Below, piece after piece: positions 12,907-24,253 of a stretch of 64,000 bases of DNA. The DNA lies in the NCBI GenBank assembly GCA_028532985.1, contig JANCIK010000011.1, positions 1,612,001 through 1,676,000 of the forward strand, written 5' to 3'. Numbering within the stretch: position 1 is the stretch's first letter; every line of letters starts with the position of its first letter. A program made the position numbers and the translations under genes. The notes below the pieces were generated by a model that saw only the letters and a list, made by a program, of their open reading frames with translations, did no database searches and was not told where the DNA came from. This DNA is from Stropharia rugosoannulata (Eukaryota > Basidiomycota > Agaricomycetes > Agaricales > Strophariaceae).

Positions 12907-13470
12907 GAGCTTCAGTGAGCCTCACAATCTAGGACACTTTCATGATTACTTAACGGACGCCCATTTACGCATAGTAGTAGGGGTAGCACGGTATACCATC
13001 AACACTCCTCATTCTATGGCTAAGTAATTCAGGTATGGCCAGGGACAGCTGCACTCTGTCATCTGATTATTGCAGTCTATACGACCTACTATCCTGCTGT
13101 AGCACAAGTTAGCTTAATCGGGGCCTCAGACAAACCACAATGAACTCAACCCGAAGTATAGTAACACGAGCAGTACTTGTAATTGTCAGCATTGGGGTGT
13201 TAACTGTGGTAGGTAGTACCTACTCAATTATTAGACTGGACACCGGCACATTCACAATATTGAAATTGGGCCGTTCAGCCGGTGTCACTAATTACTTCGT
13301 TGAATTTTGACTTTCTACCTGGAGGACCGTCCTACTACCAGGCATGTGTCGCCCTGGGCAAGCTATATTCCAACTCTTGCAATGCTGCCAGCGGTTGTCC
13401 TGAACAGCAGACACATGGCTCGCAACTTCAATATAGCTGTCCAGAATCCTATCCTATATTAATTTCAAGC
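12907..13470 (+). pseudogene. Decayed 3' fragment of a DUF6534-type gene
   Basis: This stretch copies the 3' half of the gene that follows about 1.6 kb downstream. Shared segments in the same order include LHNLGHFHD-like coding, the exon around TALCDLII, the STQSLVTRV-type exon and the FLPGGPTYYQACVGALGKLY exon. It cannot be translated through: small insertions and deletions shift the frame near 13300, an extra 8-9 bases lie near 13382, and stops interrupt the frame. The 5' half (signal and first helices) is missing. It is most simply a partial tandem duplication that has lost function. It may still be transcribed from its own flank; nothing in the sequence shows that. Confidence 0.75.
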
Positions 13471-13650
13471 TGATTCATCCATCACTTATGGATTCATCAA
13501 GGTTACATGCATCAAGGCTTCATCAGAAGAGGTTGAGAAGAGGCTGATTATCACTTGCAGTGAAATATGAGAAGCCACAATCCCGGGAGCTGATTGCGAA
13601 AATCAACCTTTGAAAAGATGTGACGGATGGGCGCATTTCCCAGTTTGCGT

Positions 13651-13658
13651 TATATAAA
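13651..13658 (+). promoter_or_regulatory. TATA box candidate
   Basis: TATATAAA lies 109 bp upstream of the proposed ATG of the DUF6534 gene, in the correct orientation. Confidence 0.4.
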
Positions 13659-13766
13659 GATAATTCTGTTTGATCATCTGTATTTGCCTTGTACCCATGC
13701 AAACCTATTTAATCAGGAGCGAATCAACAGATACCCGCAGCTTCAAATCCCTAGCATATTTCGGCA

Positions 13767-15257
13767 ATGTCTTCTAGTGCGCCCGTTGATGTTGCTGCAA
13801 TGTGAGTCGTCGTTTTCGGCAGGACGCAGTACTATGACTTACCATTACCTTTTGACAATTATACTCTTGATACATTAGTGCTGGTCCCTTGGTATGCACC
13901 AAATTTCAAGCTGGATGGCATTCTTAAATTTTTAGTCAAGTTTATAGCGTATGTGTTAAACTGGGGGTTGTTCGGTGTGCTGTCTATCCAAGTCTGTAAG
14001 TGTCGTTCTGTCTATTACAAGTCTAACCCATTCATTTCTCTTTGAGCGACTCCACAGACCTTTACTATGTGGAATTTCCTAATGACAGAGCATTCATCAA
14101 GGCTCTTGTTCTCGGAAGTTATCTCATAGAGACTGCGCAGACTGTGATGTTTACGCAAAGCGGATTTCAAGCATTTGCTATCGGGTTTGGAAAACTGGAA
14201 GCTCTGGATGAAGTAGGCACTTTATGGATCACTGCTTGTCTTATAACTGGCATTAGTATGTGGCTCATAGCTTGATCATTACGATGTATTAACAGAGTTA
14301 CCCTAAGTGGCTTGTGTGACTCAATGCTTTTATGCTTATCGAATGTACATTCTTTCTGGGAGATCATATTATCTCCCAGCAACGGTTACAATAGTAAGCA
14401 GCATATCAACCTGGTCTCCTTACTATTGTTGAAATAACGTATGCTAATACGGTCTTAAAGCTCTCTTTCATCCAGCTTGGAGCGGTCTTTTCTATAGGGG
14501 TCGAGCTTCACAATCTAGGGCACTTCCATGATTTTCTGACGAGCGCACATTTTCCCGTGCTGGGGGTACGTTCACGATCAATACTCTTCTCATTTGGTTA
14601 GCTGAGTAACTCAGATATGGCAAGGAACGACAGCTCTCTGTGACTTGATCATTGCAGTCTGCATGTCTTACTATGTGTGTACTAGCATTCATCAACATCC
14701 TGCTATAACAAAGAACTAAAGCAACATGTCCGAAGCTTAATCGAGGAAGAAGAACCGCAATGAACTCAACCCAAAGTTTAGTAACACGAGTTGTACTAGT
14801 AATTGTCAGCACAGGGGTTTTAACTGGTAGGTCTTCGATCGATAGATTAGTACACACTATTGTCTAAAATTGGGCCTTTCAGCCGCTGTCGCAATTACTT
14901 CTATGATTTTAGACTTTCTACCTGGAGGTCCTACCTACTACCAGGCATGTGTCGGCGCTCTGGGAAAGCTATATTCCAACTCGATGCTGGTTGTTCTAAA
15001 CAGCAGATATATAGCTCGCAACTTAAATACGGCTGTCCAGAACCCTATCCCGCTAATAACAGCTGCAAATGGGGTATTCAATGCAAATTCGTCCTCACTG
15101 AAAAACGACATCTTATCTGGTGGAAACATAACCAATGCCAACAGTCTTGAAGTATACTTGGTACGTCACTGTTTATTCTATGTCGGCGCTATGTCTTGAA
15201 ATTGTGATGGTGCTTTTCTCAATCAAGGATGTCGACAATCAACGCAGGTCAAATTAA
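13767..15257 (+). CDS. DUF6534-type seven-helix membrane protein
   Basis: Basidiomycete-expanded membrane family of unknown function. The N-terminus MSSSAPVDVAA is followed by helices with family marks: NWGLFGVLSVQVYLYY, the ETAQTVMFT helix, FYAYRMYILSG, ALCDLIIAVCMSYY, and a final segment with ALGKLYSNSMLVVLNSR. At least eight short introns join these in frame, and the last exon gives a stop at 15255-15257. One join is not clean. A 13-nt exon (13879-13891, AGPL) leaves phase 0, but the next exon (from about 13951) needs one carried-over base to read AYVLNWG. Either an unusual donor is used or one base is lost. It may therefore be a recent pseudogene, although all the other joins hold. Confidence 0.7.
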
Positions 15258-16325
15258 AGCTAGCAGGAGCATGTCAACATAAATGTTTAGATTCAATCGA
15301 GCATGTGTTTCATTCTACAAACTGTTACAATAGCTATTTACATTTTTGTAGCCCATTTCAAGCACTATGTAGCATGTTGTCAATGACCGTTATATAACAA
15401 GTGAACACGCAATCATAGACAGTGGCTATGAACTTCAAATTGAAAATCTGGATACTTGACTACCCAGATCAGTAGCCATAGATGATTTTTGTCCATCGGA
15501 GACGGCCCATGTCAATATCTATTTGTGCAGCAGTTAAGAAGGTTAAAGGGGGTGCAAACGTCCAGGCCTTCAGGCCTCAGGTTCGGAGACGGAAACAGAG
15601 ACAGAGGCGGGGAAAAGGGCCCTGTGCTCAGTGTTGCCGCTTCCCACCAAGTTGACAATATACTCACTCGCTAAATGATTCGGCATTGAAGAGAGAAGTT
15701 AGATTTACGAACCAATGCATACACGTTTACGAATGGATAAATTACAGTTTACTTTCAATGTAATGCGACACAACTTGACTTTGACACCGATCGACTACTG
15801 CTCATACCATCAGATAATACCGCAAGATGAAAAGTGTACTAATTTCTCGGAAGCGTGACAATGTGTTCATGCGGTCATTGACATCTCCGCACAACATCCC
15901 AATTTGCGCTTCATGCATTAAGATGTGAAGGAAATATATAACAGTGTAATGAAAAGAACTAAAATAGAGACAAGAGGCATAACAAAGGAAGCGATGTGAT
16001 GAGCGTAATCAATAGGAGAATGGAGGCATCCTGAGTTGCAGTGGACCCATGTGGTTGTCGCCCAAACGCGATTCTCCAAGGTCCTCCTTCCTGCGAGTCA
16101 TAGGGTACATTGAAACCTCTGCGTTCCACTCGACTATCTGCCTTACGCTGCCTCTCGTGAGCCAACATATATTTACACTACCATCTCCGCGGCCACGCTC
16201 AACCTCTAAACAGAAATAGGCCGCAGGGACTTCTCTTACATCCGTTTCATACTACAAAGTAGGGTCCATCATACTTTTGGAAGAGCGATTTAACAAATCC
16301 TTGCTGAAATTGCTGCACAGGACAT
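15258..16325. other. Intergenic, nothing recognised
   Basis: Just over 1 kb between the convergent DUF6534 and aconitase genes. Open frames are short and without domains. The part nearest aconitase should hold its 3' UTR. Confidence 0.4.
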
Positions 16326-19100
16326 TTAAGCGCTGGAGGCAGCAGCCTTAGCCTTGGCGGCCATCTAAAGGATGGTCAGCGAAAGCAAATTGAACTAGCG
16401 TCAGATACATACCAGGTTGAGGGCAGAACCAGCCTTGAACCATTCAATTTGTCCCTCGTTGAAGGAGTGTGCGAGGGGAATCACCTGTATGTAGTCGTTA
16501 GTCTGAATGACATGCATAAGATAGTGGTACAACTTACATCGGTGGTTCCGTCTTGGTGCTTAGCAGTGAGGGTGAGGTTCTTGCCGGGGGCGAAGGTCTC
16601 AAGACCAGTGATGTCTACCTTGTCAGTCCCCTTGATCTTTTCGTAATCCTCGGGGTTGACGAAGGTCAGGGCAAGCATTCCTTGCTTCTTCAAGTTGGTC
16701 TCGTGAATGCGGGCGAAGCTGCGGACAATGATAGCAAGTCCTCCGAGGAAACGGGGTTCGAGGGCGGCGTGCTCACGGGAGGAGCCTTCGCCGTAGTTGT
16801 GGTCACCGATGACAACCCATTTGATGCCGGCGGAGCGGTAGCCGGCGGCGACTTGAGGAACACCTCCCCATGAGCCGTCGAGTTGACTCTGGACCTTGTT
16901 AGCCTCGCCGTTTTCAGCATTAATGGCACCAATAAGGCAGTTTTCTGCGAAGGCAAAGTCAGATACGCCAGTATCTTCACTGATAAAGCTTCATTCTTAC
17001 GGGAGATGTTTTCGAGATGTCCACGGTATTTCAACCACGGTCCACCGGCAGAAATGTGATCGGTGGCTAATATGATAGTTAGCGGAAGGTACGCAGAGTA
17101 AAATATACGTTACTTACTGCACTTTCCCTGGACCTTGATCAAGACGGGGCAATCCTTAGCATCCTTTCCGTCCCAGGGAGCGAAGGGCTGGAGGAGTTGA
17201 AGACGGTCACTCTTGGAGTCAACCTTAACCTGAACGCTGGCGCGGTCCTCGGGGGGAGGCTGGAAAGTGTTCTCACCGGCATCGTATCCGCGGGGAGGGA
17301 GCTCGAAACCGGTGGGTGGAGAGAACTTGAATGGCTTGCCGGATGGGGTGGGAATGGTATCGGTAAGGGGGTTGAAGGAGAGGGAGCCAGCGAAAGCAAG
17401 TGCAGTGACAATGTCGGGGGAAGTGACGAAAGCGTGAGTGGCGGGGTTAGCATCATTACGTCCGGTGAAGTTGCGGTTGTACGAAGTGACGACTGCAACG
17501 CGGGTAAGACTTTGCCGCAGAGACAGCGAAAATACTCACTAGTGTTAGGTTCGCCCTTCTTAACATCCTTCCTGTCCCATTGTCCGATGCAGGGGCCGCA
17601 AGCGTTAGCAAGGACGACACCGCCAGCGTTCTCGAAAGTCTCAATCTGTCCGTCACGAGCAATGGTAGCCCTGACCTGCTCACTTCCGGGAGTGATAGTG
17701 AACTTGGACTTCAGTTCAAGACCAGCTTCCTGAGCCTGCTTCATAAGCGAAGCAGAGCGCGACATGTCCTCGTACGAAGAGTTGGTGCAGGAACCGATAA
17801 GGCCGACTTTGATCTCATCGGGCCATCCGTTCTTCTTCGAAACTTCAGCAAGCTTGGAGATGGGGGTAGCAAGATCGGGGGTGAAGGGTCCGTTGATATG
17901 GGGCTCCAGTTCCGAAAGGTTGATTTCGATGACCTGGTCATAGTCGGCACCTTTGTCAGCACGAAGGTTGTGAGAGAAGCGTTGAGCGTAGTCGGCGATT
18001 TCGTGGCGTTTGGTAGCCTTCAAGTAATCCGCCATGCGGTTGTTGAAGGGGAACATAGAGGTAGTTGCACCAATTTCAGCACCCATGTTGCAAATAGTAG
18101 CCATACCCGTGCAGCTGAGAGACTCTACACCAGGACCCATGTACTCGACGATAGCGCCAGTTCCACCCTTGACGGTAAGAATGCCTGCAACCTTGAGAAT
18201 AACGTCCTTGGGAGTAGTCCATCCGCCGATTTTGCCAGTAAGATTGACACCAATGACCTTGGGGCATTTGAGTTCCCAAGGAATGCCAGCCATCACGTCG
18301 ACGGCGTCAGCACCGCCAACACCGCAAGCAATCATGCCAAGGCCTCCAGCATTAGGGGTGTGCGAGTCGGTTCCAATCATAAGACCACCGGGGAAAGCAT
18401 AGTTTTCGAGGATAATCTGATGAATGATACCTGAGCCGGGTTTCCAGAAACCGAGGCCGTACTTGGCGGTAGCGGTGGCCAGGAAATCGTAGACCTCCTG
18501 GTTGATAGAGATAGCGCGAGCAAGATCCTTCACGCCACCAACTTGGGCTTCAATCAAGTGGTCGCAGTGAACGGTGGTGGGTACGGCGGCAGTGTCCATG
18601 CCAGCGGACATAAACTGGAGCAGTGCCATCTAAAATTACGTCAGGTTATGTGAGGTAAGAGTGACGTCGATGGTAGTTACCTGGGCGGTAGCGTCCTGGC
18701 AAGCAACTCGCTAGATAGAGCAGGTGAGATGTATATACGCTACGAGGCAAGCACGAACATACGTCAGGACGAAGCTTGAGATAGCTGCTACCACGGGCAA
18801 TCTCCTGGTTAGCGGGATCATCAAGATGCCCGTACAGAATCTTCTCGGAGAGCGTCAGAGGACGGTTGAGCCTGTAATGAAGATGAAAAGACCATTCTCA
18901 GAAAATGAATCAGATACGCACCTCTCGCGGATGATAACGAGGTTATCCTCGATGCGCTGATAGTTGATAAAAGCGCCCTTCTCAAGAAGAGACATGGAGA
19001 CTTTTGTGTCGCCGATGCGGGGCGCAGCCGTGGCCATGCCCTTGGCGAGCCGCTTGAGGGCGGCGACAGCATTCGCTGTCTTGTTGGTGACGGTGAACAT
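16326..19100 (-). CDS. ACO1: Aconitate hydratase, mitochondrial
   Basis: Catalyses citrate to isocitrate in the TCA cycle in the mitochondrial matrix. The N-terminus [20 protein letters not shown] looks like a presequence. Typical aconitase blocks follow: [39 protein letters not shown] and [13 protein letters not shown]. The 4Fe-4S cysteines lie in [10 protein letters not shown] and in [10 protein letters not shown]. The swivel domain has [38 protein letters not shown] and [15 protein letters not shown]. One large exon (about 17540-18629) carries most of the catalytic part. Smaller exons flank it, including a 30-nt exon encoding [10 protein letters not shown] near 18690. The C-terminus is a short Ala/Lys-rich tail. 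Third codon positions are strongly C-rich, as expected for a highly expressed gene, and this produces long mirror-image open frames on the + strand. Confidence 0.97.
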
Positions 19101-19539
19101 CGCGCCAACGACGACGAGGAGCGAGCAAGGTGGTGTTGGAGTACAAGGAGCAAGTCGGAATGAACAAATTTATGCAAACTAACCACGTGAATTCGCCTGC
19201 GCACAGACGGCCAATCACACAACCCAAATTACTCTGTCGCCGCATCTTTGTTCCCGCTCTGCCGCCGACCTCTTCCCCGCATGTCATCCCGTCACCCGGC
19301 GCTTCGCAAAATCATCTTTATTCCGCCGCTGTATACCAGTCAAGAGCGCTTTGGTTGTTTAAGCTTGTGCGATATGCTCCGGCTGGCACATACGCCGACC
19401 TGCCCTTATCTGGCGGCAGACATGCGCCACGGAGAATGATAGAAAATGATATGTACATATGTTACTGCAAGTTGCAAAGGTTCCTGGCTGCTGATATTTC
19501 CCAACATGTGCCGAGGCACTTACCCGCCAATCACCGTTG
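19101..19539. other. Aconitase upstream region
   Basis: About 440 bp between the aconitase ATG and the 3' end of the next minus-strand gene, so it should contain the aconitase promoter. It is CG-rich near 19240-19300. No clear TATA box. Confidence 0.4.
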
Positions 19540-21883
19540 TCATTTTAACCTCCTAGCGCTTTCCAACGTCTTGTTCACCTCGTCAGCGATCTCGAACCCG
19601 TATTCCATTTTCGCCGCCTTCCTCTCTAACAATCTCTTATTTCGATCGGTTTGCATTGTTATTTCGGACCACACGCCATCCACACGGCATGACGATCGAA
19701 TACCCACCAGTTCGTCCGAAGCCGTGACTAGGGTGAGTACGTCCTGAATTGTGTTAGAAACGGCCACCTGCGGGGCACCCACTAGGCTGCGCGCCTCCTG
19801 TACGAAGGGTGAGCTAGATCTATGCGACGGCTGCATTATTTTTGCACGAAGAGTCTCAACATATCCCTCGACACGCTTTGCTTCTGCACAGAGGGCAGAG
19901 TGTAGAGCGGGAGCGGTCTGCGATCGGAAGGTTGATATCTAAGGTGCAATGTGAACCTTCTGCGACTGATACAGTTCAAATAAAACATACATACTAAATC
20001 AGCGTAACCCTCGCATGTCCATCCTAAGGCCACTATCTGGTTCATCTTTGTCTGTGTCTGAAGCTTCATCTCCTCATTGTCGACGTGTATGGCAGTAAGC
20101 TGCGTCTCATCGTCCTGCGATGTGATAGTACCATGATCCAACACCGCCATTAAAGCTTTACGGCGACGCGCTGCAGCCCGCCGCCGCGCAACGGCAACAA
20201 TCTGTTTACTGGTAAGTATGCAGTAAGCTGATCGTTCTTCAAGAAATAACCGATCCAATTGACGAACGTTATTTTTTCTCTCTCATCTTGATCATTTACT
20301 CCAAAGTGCCTGGACAGTGCCTTTAGTTTCATGATGATTGGCTGACATGCCATTTCGTTCCCGGTGTCTATCCCCGCGAGCTCCGCTTTTCTGTTCGGGT
20401 TCTCATCGCGGCGCGTCAGGCGAACATGTAGTGCATGCAGATTCTATGATTATCGCGAAAAGGTTAGAGTAGAAGACACCTTTAATGATCAGTCCAAAAA
20501 CATGTAGATATTTCAATCGCCCGCCGCCGGTTGAGCAACCGCTTCCGCGCGGCAACGGAGGGCAGCGGTTAGACAACCGTTACCCCAGGCCAAGAATCGG
20601 CAAGAGCCGGAATAACTCCGGTGCCCGTGGGGTGAACTCCGGCTATAGGTTCATGGCATATCCGAAGTTGCAACATACATGTGCTCAGCTATGTAGGTCC
20701 ATTTGAACTGGAACACATGGAAATGCACACAGGCCGATTCGCGCTTTTTTCTCGCCTTAGTAATCTTCGGGAACGGAGGCAACACAGGCAAGTTGTATCA
20801 GTACGAATCAAAAAAGGACTTACACCAAGGGCCTCTGTGGTGTGCTTGAATCTGACCCACTGTCTTTTCGCAGGTGAGGGCATAACATTACTAGGCGTCT
20901 TGCATTTCAGGAAGAGTTTATTAGCCAACGAAATACTTGAACACGAAGGACGTTTCCGTACACACGTAATCGACATGATACCTTCTTTCAGCTCTTTGTG
21001 CAGCGCGTTAATTGCTGCGGTTGAGGTCGACCTGTTGTACCAGGATATCGAAACATGGTACACCCATCAACAAAAACAGGCGCACCTCAAGTTATTGAAC
21101 AACTTAGTTAATCCCTTCTTGTCGCCTCTCCCCTCTCCTATGCGCTCCAATCGTACTATCTCTTGTTTCTCCAAGACGCGCAGCATATACGCAATACGTC
21201 TCTTCTCATCCAGCTCCTGGCTAAGACTGCGTGTCTGAATGTCTATCGAGACCACCGTGAGTTTAGACTGGATACTGTATAGCAAGACTTTGATCACCCA
21301 ATGCACTGTGATACTCAATTTCGAGTGTATACTCCCTCCGAGCACTCTCCAAATTTCGGTAGGACATATCATTTCGGACATCAGCTGTTCCCAATGGGTC
21401 GTCTAGTATGCTATCCTTCTTCGTAGTATGAAAAGAGGGCGCCTTGAGATGCGATACCCGGCTGACAGGGACCTGCGTCTGCTTCCATCTTTCCCTGGAG
21501 CTGAGTTCCCGAAAAATAAAGATTAAACCAAGGCGGGATCATCGTACAAGACTGGTACCACACCTGAGAATTTGCTCTCTTGCCTTACGGACTTCCTGCC
21601 TTCCCAAAAAGTGGGTACTCAGAAATTGTACCCATCGCGTGGCGTGCGTGGACTTCGACGTCGATGGCATATCCATGATCCTCACGAAGTCGTCCAATTC
21701 AATAGCCGATGGCATCCCCAGTGCGCGTAGCCTTTCATATATCCTCGCATCTTGTGCACCTTGATTGGGCATACCATGATCCTGTCTTAAGGTTTTTATT
21801 TTCAATTCGGTCGAGCAGTCGTCCGCAGTCAGCAACGGGTATGAGCATTCTATCGCTTGAGTGCTTGCAATATTGCGCGACAT
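19540..21883 (-). CDS. Hypothetical coiled-coil protein, exon structure only partly resolved
   Basis: I do not recognise the family. The 3' part is convincing. An exon with basic and coiled-coil sequence (ARRRAAARRRKALMAVLD, then DNEEMKLQTQTKMNQIVALG) joins through an intron at about 19939-19990 to ISTFRSQTAPALHSALC. It runs to RLLERKAAKMEYG and the stop at 19540-19542. Upstream, more helical, charged stretches occur: SLSQELDEKRRIAYMLRVLE near 21200, and a possible N-terminal exon from the ATG at 21881-21883 with YERLRALGMPSAIELDDFV. These could be one gene of about 500 residues or two adjacent genes. The joins between 20260 and 21540 are unresolved. A group of small hairpins (20528-20621) lies in this unresolved part. 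Confidence 0.4.
20528..20621. repeat. Group of short perfect inverted repeats
   Basis: Three small perfect stems occur within 94 bp: CGGTTG-AG-CAACCG at 20528-20541, CGGTT-AGAC-AACCG at 20566-20579, and CCGGA-ATAAC-TCCGG at 20607-20621. The block is more CG-rich than its flanks. It may be an intron or spacer with structured RNA, or binding sites for a dimeric zinc-cluster factor (CGG/CCG ends). Confidence 0.5.
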
Positions 21884-22599
21884 ACATTCACACAGGTATA
21901 GCGTCCACGAGAGTCGAGGTCAATGATAACCCCTTTGTAATGACACGTTCAGAAGTTCACCTCACATGTCACAACGTGGGATGGATGATCACAGGTAGTG
22001 ACAACCGTGTATGTGACAGCTCCCTCTGAACCAACTTCAACAATTGAACCGAAACCACCACCTTTTGACCCACTGCTCAAACATAATGTAAAAGCCGCTT
22101 TACTTTATAGAAAACGAACTGTCTGCACAATACTCTGAACCCCGTTGTACCGGAGCTTGCCGCTGCACTGTCATTTTCACACTCCTGCCATTGCTATTTT
22201 TCTCTTGGGCGCGCGTTCTGTCAGGATCGCGTAACACCTATTACACACAGCTTATAGGCTCTACTACAACTAAGTGGTCCTTAGCTATTGCCTTGCCTAT
22301 TCGACTCGTAGTACAACCGGCGAGTGGTCTGTTGACGTGGGTGGCGTTGAGTTAGAATCTAGTATCTCGACCACCTACCTTTCTGCGATGCTATCTTGCA
22401 ATCTGATTACTCCCCATGAATTCTCGCAGCTCTCCTGTACTATCTCACAACTGTTCAAGTTGACTGGGATAATATTTGCTGGCTTAATCTGTCTCTGCTC
22501 CATTCGGCTTCACTTTCCTTTCGTTTGTGTTTAAGTACCAAGCTTCTTATGCACTATCCTTCAAAGCTGTCCCAATATCCAGCTTTCTCTCTGTGCGAC
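21884..22599. other. Intergenic, nothing recognised
   Basis: About 700 bp between two divergent genes. An 86-codon + strand open frame at 22274-22534 has no domain and overlaps the expected promoter of the secreted protein. Confidence 0.35.
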
Positions 22600-23197
22600 A
22601 TGTTCAAACTAGTCGGACTCCTTCCTGTTGTCTTTGCTGCTCTCGTGCATGCACTTCCTCCTGCCGGGACATACAACATTGTTAGCAGGATTTTAAGCCC
22701 TACAGGTCAACAGCTTGCCGTCACTTTCAATGGGGAGGGAGCTGCCGTTACCTTGACCCCTCTCGCACCTACCGACATAGCTCAAATAGTGAGTACACGT
22801 TTTCGCAACGCAAATAGACCTTCGTATAAACAAATATATAGTGGAATCTGCAAGTGGTCACCTCAGTGGGAATGTCATTCGTCCCAGTAGCCGATTCTAC
22901 TCAGCGGATTGCACCGTTCATGAACAACGCAGTGTCAGCACTTAGCTGTCAGGCATCCTCTGGCACTGGATCAATCTTTAACGTGCTACAAAGCGACAGC
23001 ACAGGATTCTCGTACGCATCCTCTATAGTGCTCAAAAAAGCCTACATACTGATCCGTTACATAGTATTGGGGGAGCCGGACCGACGCCTTCTACGTTCTG
23101 GTCTGCTACAGACACAGAAATTGACACCCAAATTATATTTGGGCCTTCCCCTTTGAGTGAACGACAGTTCTGGCTGCTGATCGCAAATAGTAACTAA
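22600..23197 (+). CDS. Small secreted beta-trefoil protein, possibly CCL2-like (ricin B-type)
   Basis: Three exons (22600-22788, 22842-23011, 23065-23197) give 163 residues. A signal peptide is evident (MFKLVGLLPVVFAALVHALP). The mature part begins with the pattern GTYNIVSRILSPTGQQLAV. It has AQIWNLQ about 40 residues later and ends with RQFWLLIANSN. The repeating [hydrophobic]-x-[hydrophobic] strands with Trp at the end of units resemble the beta-trefoil proteins of mushrooms such as CCL2-type lectins. Family knowledge: several of these bind fungal or invertebrate glycans, and some are harmful to nematodes. Glycan binding here is only inferred. Most CCL2-like lectins are cytoplasmic, so the signal peptide is worth noting. 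An ATG further upstream is in frame but would bury the signal peptide. Confidence 0.6.
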
Positions 23198-24253
23198 AGC
23201 CCTTAGAGTAGCGTTCAAGTACGTAGATTTTGGGCTGCCCTTCACATATATCTGCAATTGTGAATAATTTTTATTATCAGACAACACTCCAAACAGCCCC
23301 CAATTTAGTAGATACCCTATGAACTAAACAGAAATCTCAACAAAGCAGCTCAAAAAAGCTTGACTATGGTTCTCACCAAAGGCCCAGCACTAGTACATCA
23401 AGATGTAACCGACGTAAAGTAACTCTAAACCACAGCATTATAGCTGATAGAATCAGCAACTCACACTGCAGCAAAATTAACAGAAGCTTCAGAGGACGTG
23501 TTAAAAGTATGATTTGGGGTCTGATAGTTAGTGCCAAATCCGCCGCTATTTTGTACTAATTAAATGGGTTTATGTACGAGGGAAAGCGTCATGACAAATG
23601 ACTGCTATGACGCCGGTAAACAGATGGACCTCTCAGTGTGCGTTACCAAAGATATATTAAAAAGGATCATGGGATCCATTTGATCCAAATAGATAACAAG
23701 TTCAAGTTATATATAGGGTATCTATATATTCACTGCTCAGCGCTCAGCGCTCTGTGTTTCATCGGACTTCCCTTTCCCAAATTCCACAAACGAGTAAAAG
23801 TTATTGTTTCTTATAACACTAGGATGAACTTGGTCCAGGTTTACTCCGAGGCAATGAAATAGAGTTGGCTGGCACTCCACGGCAGGATATATTTGCACTT
23901 TTGATTTTTGATTTCGGACTTTACTACTAGTGTGCGACATGAGAGAGTTGTTCATCTACTTTCCTGTTTTGGTCGGCAGTACTATAATAGGCACACTTTA
24001 CAAGTCAGGTTACGGTCAAGTAATAGTAAATTACTTGATTATGTTGTGTACTATTGAAGGCCACAATCAACTACTGACCTAAAGTGCTTCGTAAGCAAGC
24101 AGAATTGATAGCAAATTGAAAGTGAGAAACACAAAGTAAAGACAGTGACTTCCAAATTGCAACATCAAGTTATGATCTGTTAGCCTAGAAATACAGAAGT
24201 TAAGGACACATATACATTTTACAGTGCATAATTTACAGTGTCTAACTTAGACG
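23198..24253. other. Intergenic, AT-rich
   Basis: About 1 kb between convergent genes. AT-rich, with short alternating TA runs near 23708-23730. No coding sequence or RNA gene seen. Confidence 0.4.

Noticed and set aside
17580..18434. 284-codon + strand open frame over aconitase
   Set aside because: It is antisense to a strongly coding exon with C-rich third positions, which creates long mirror frames. It has no domain and aconitase is certain.
19130..19747. 205-codon + strand open frame
   Set aside because: It lies across the aconitase promoter and the 3' exon of the opposing gene; composition is not protein-like.
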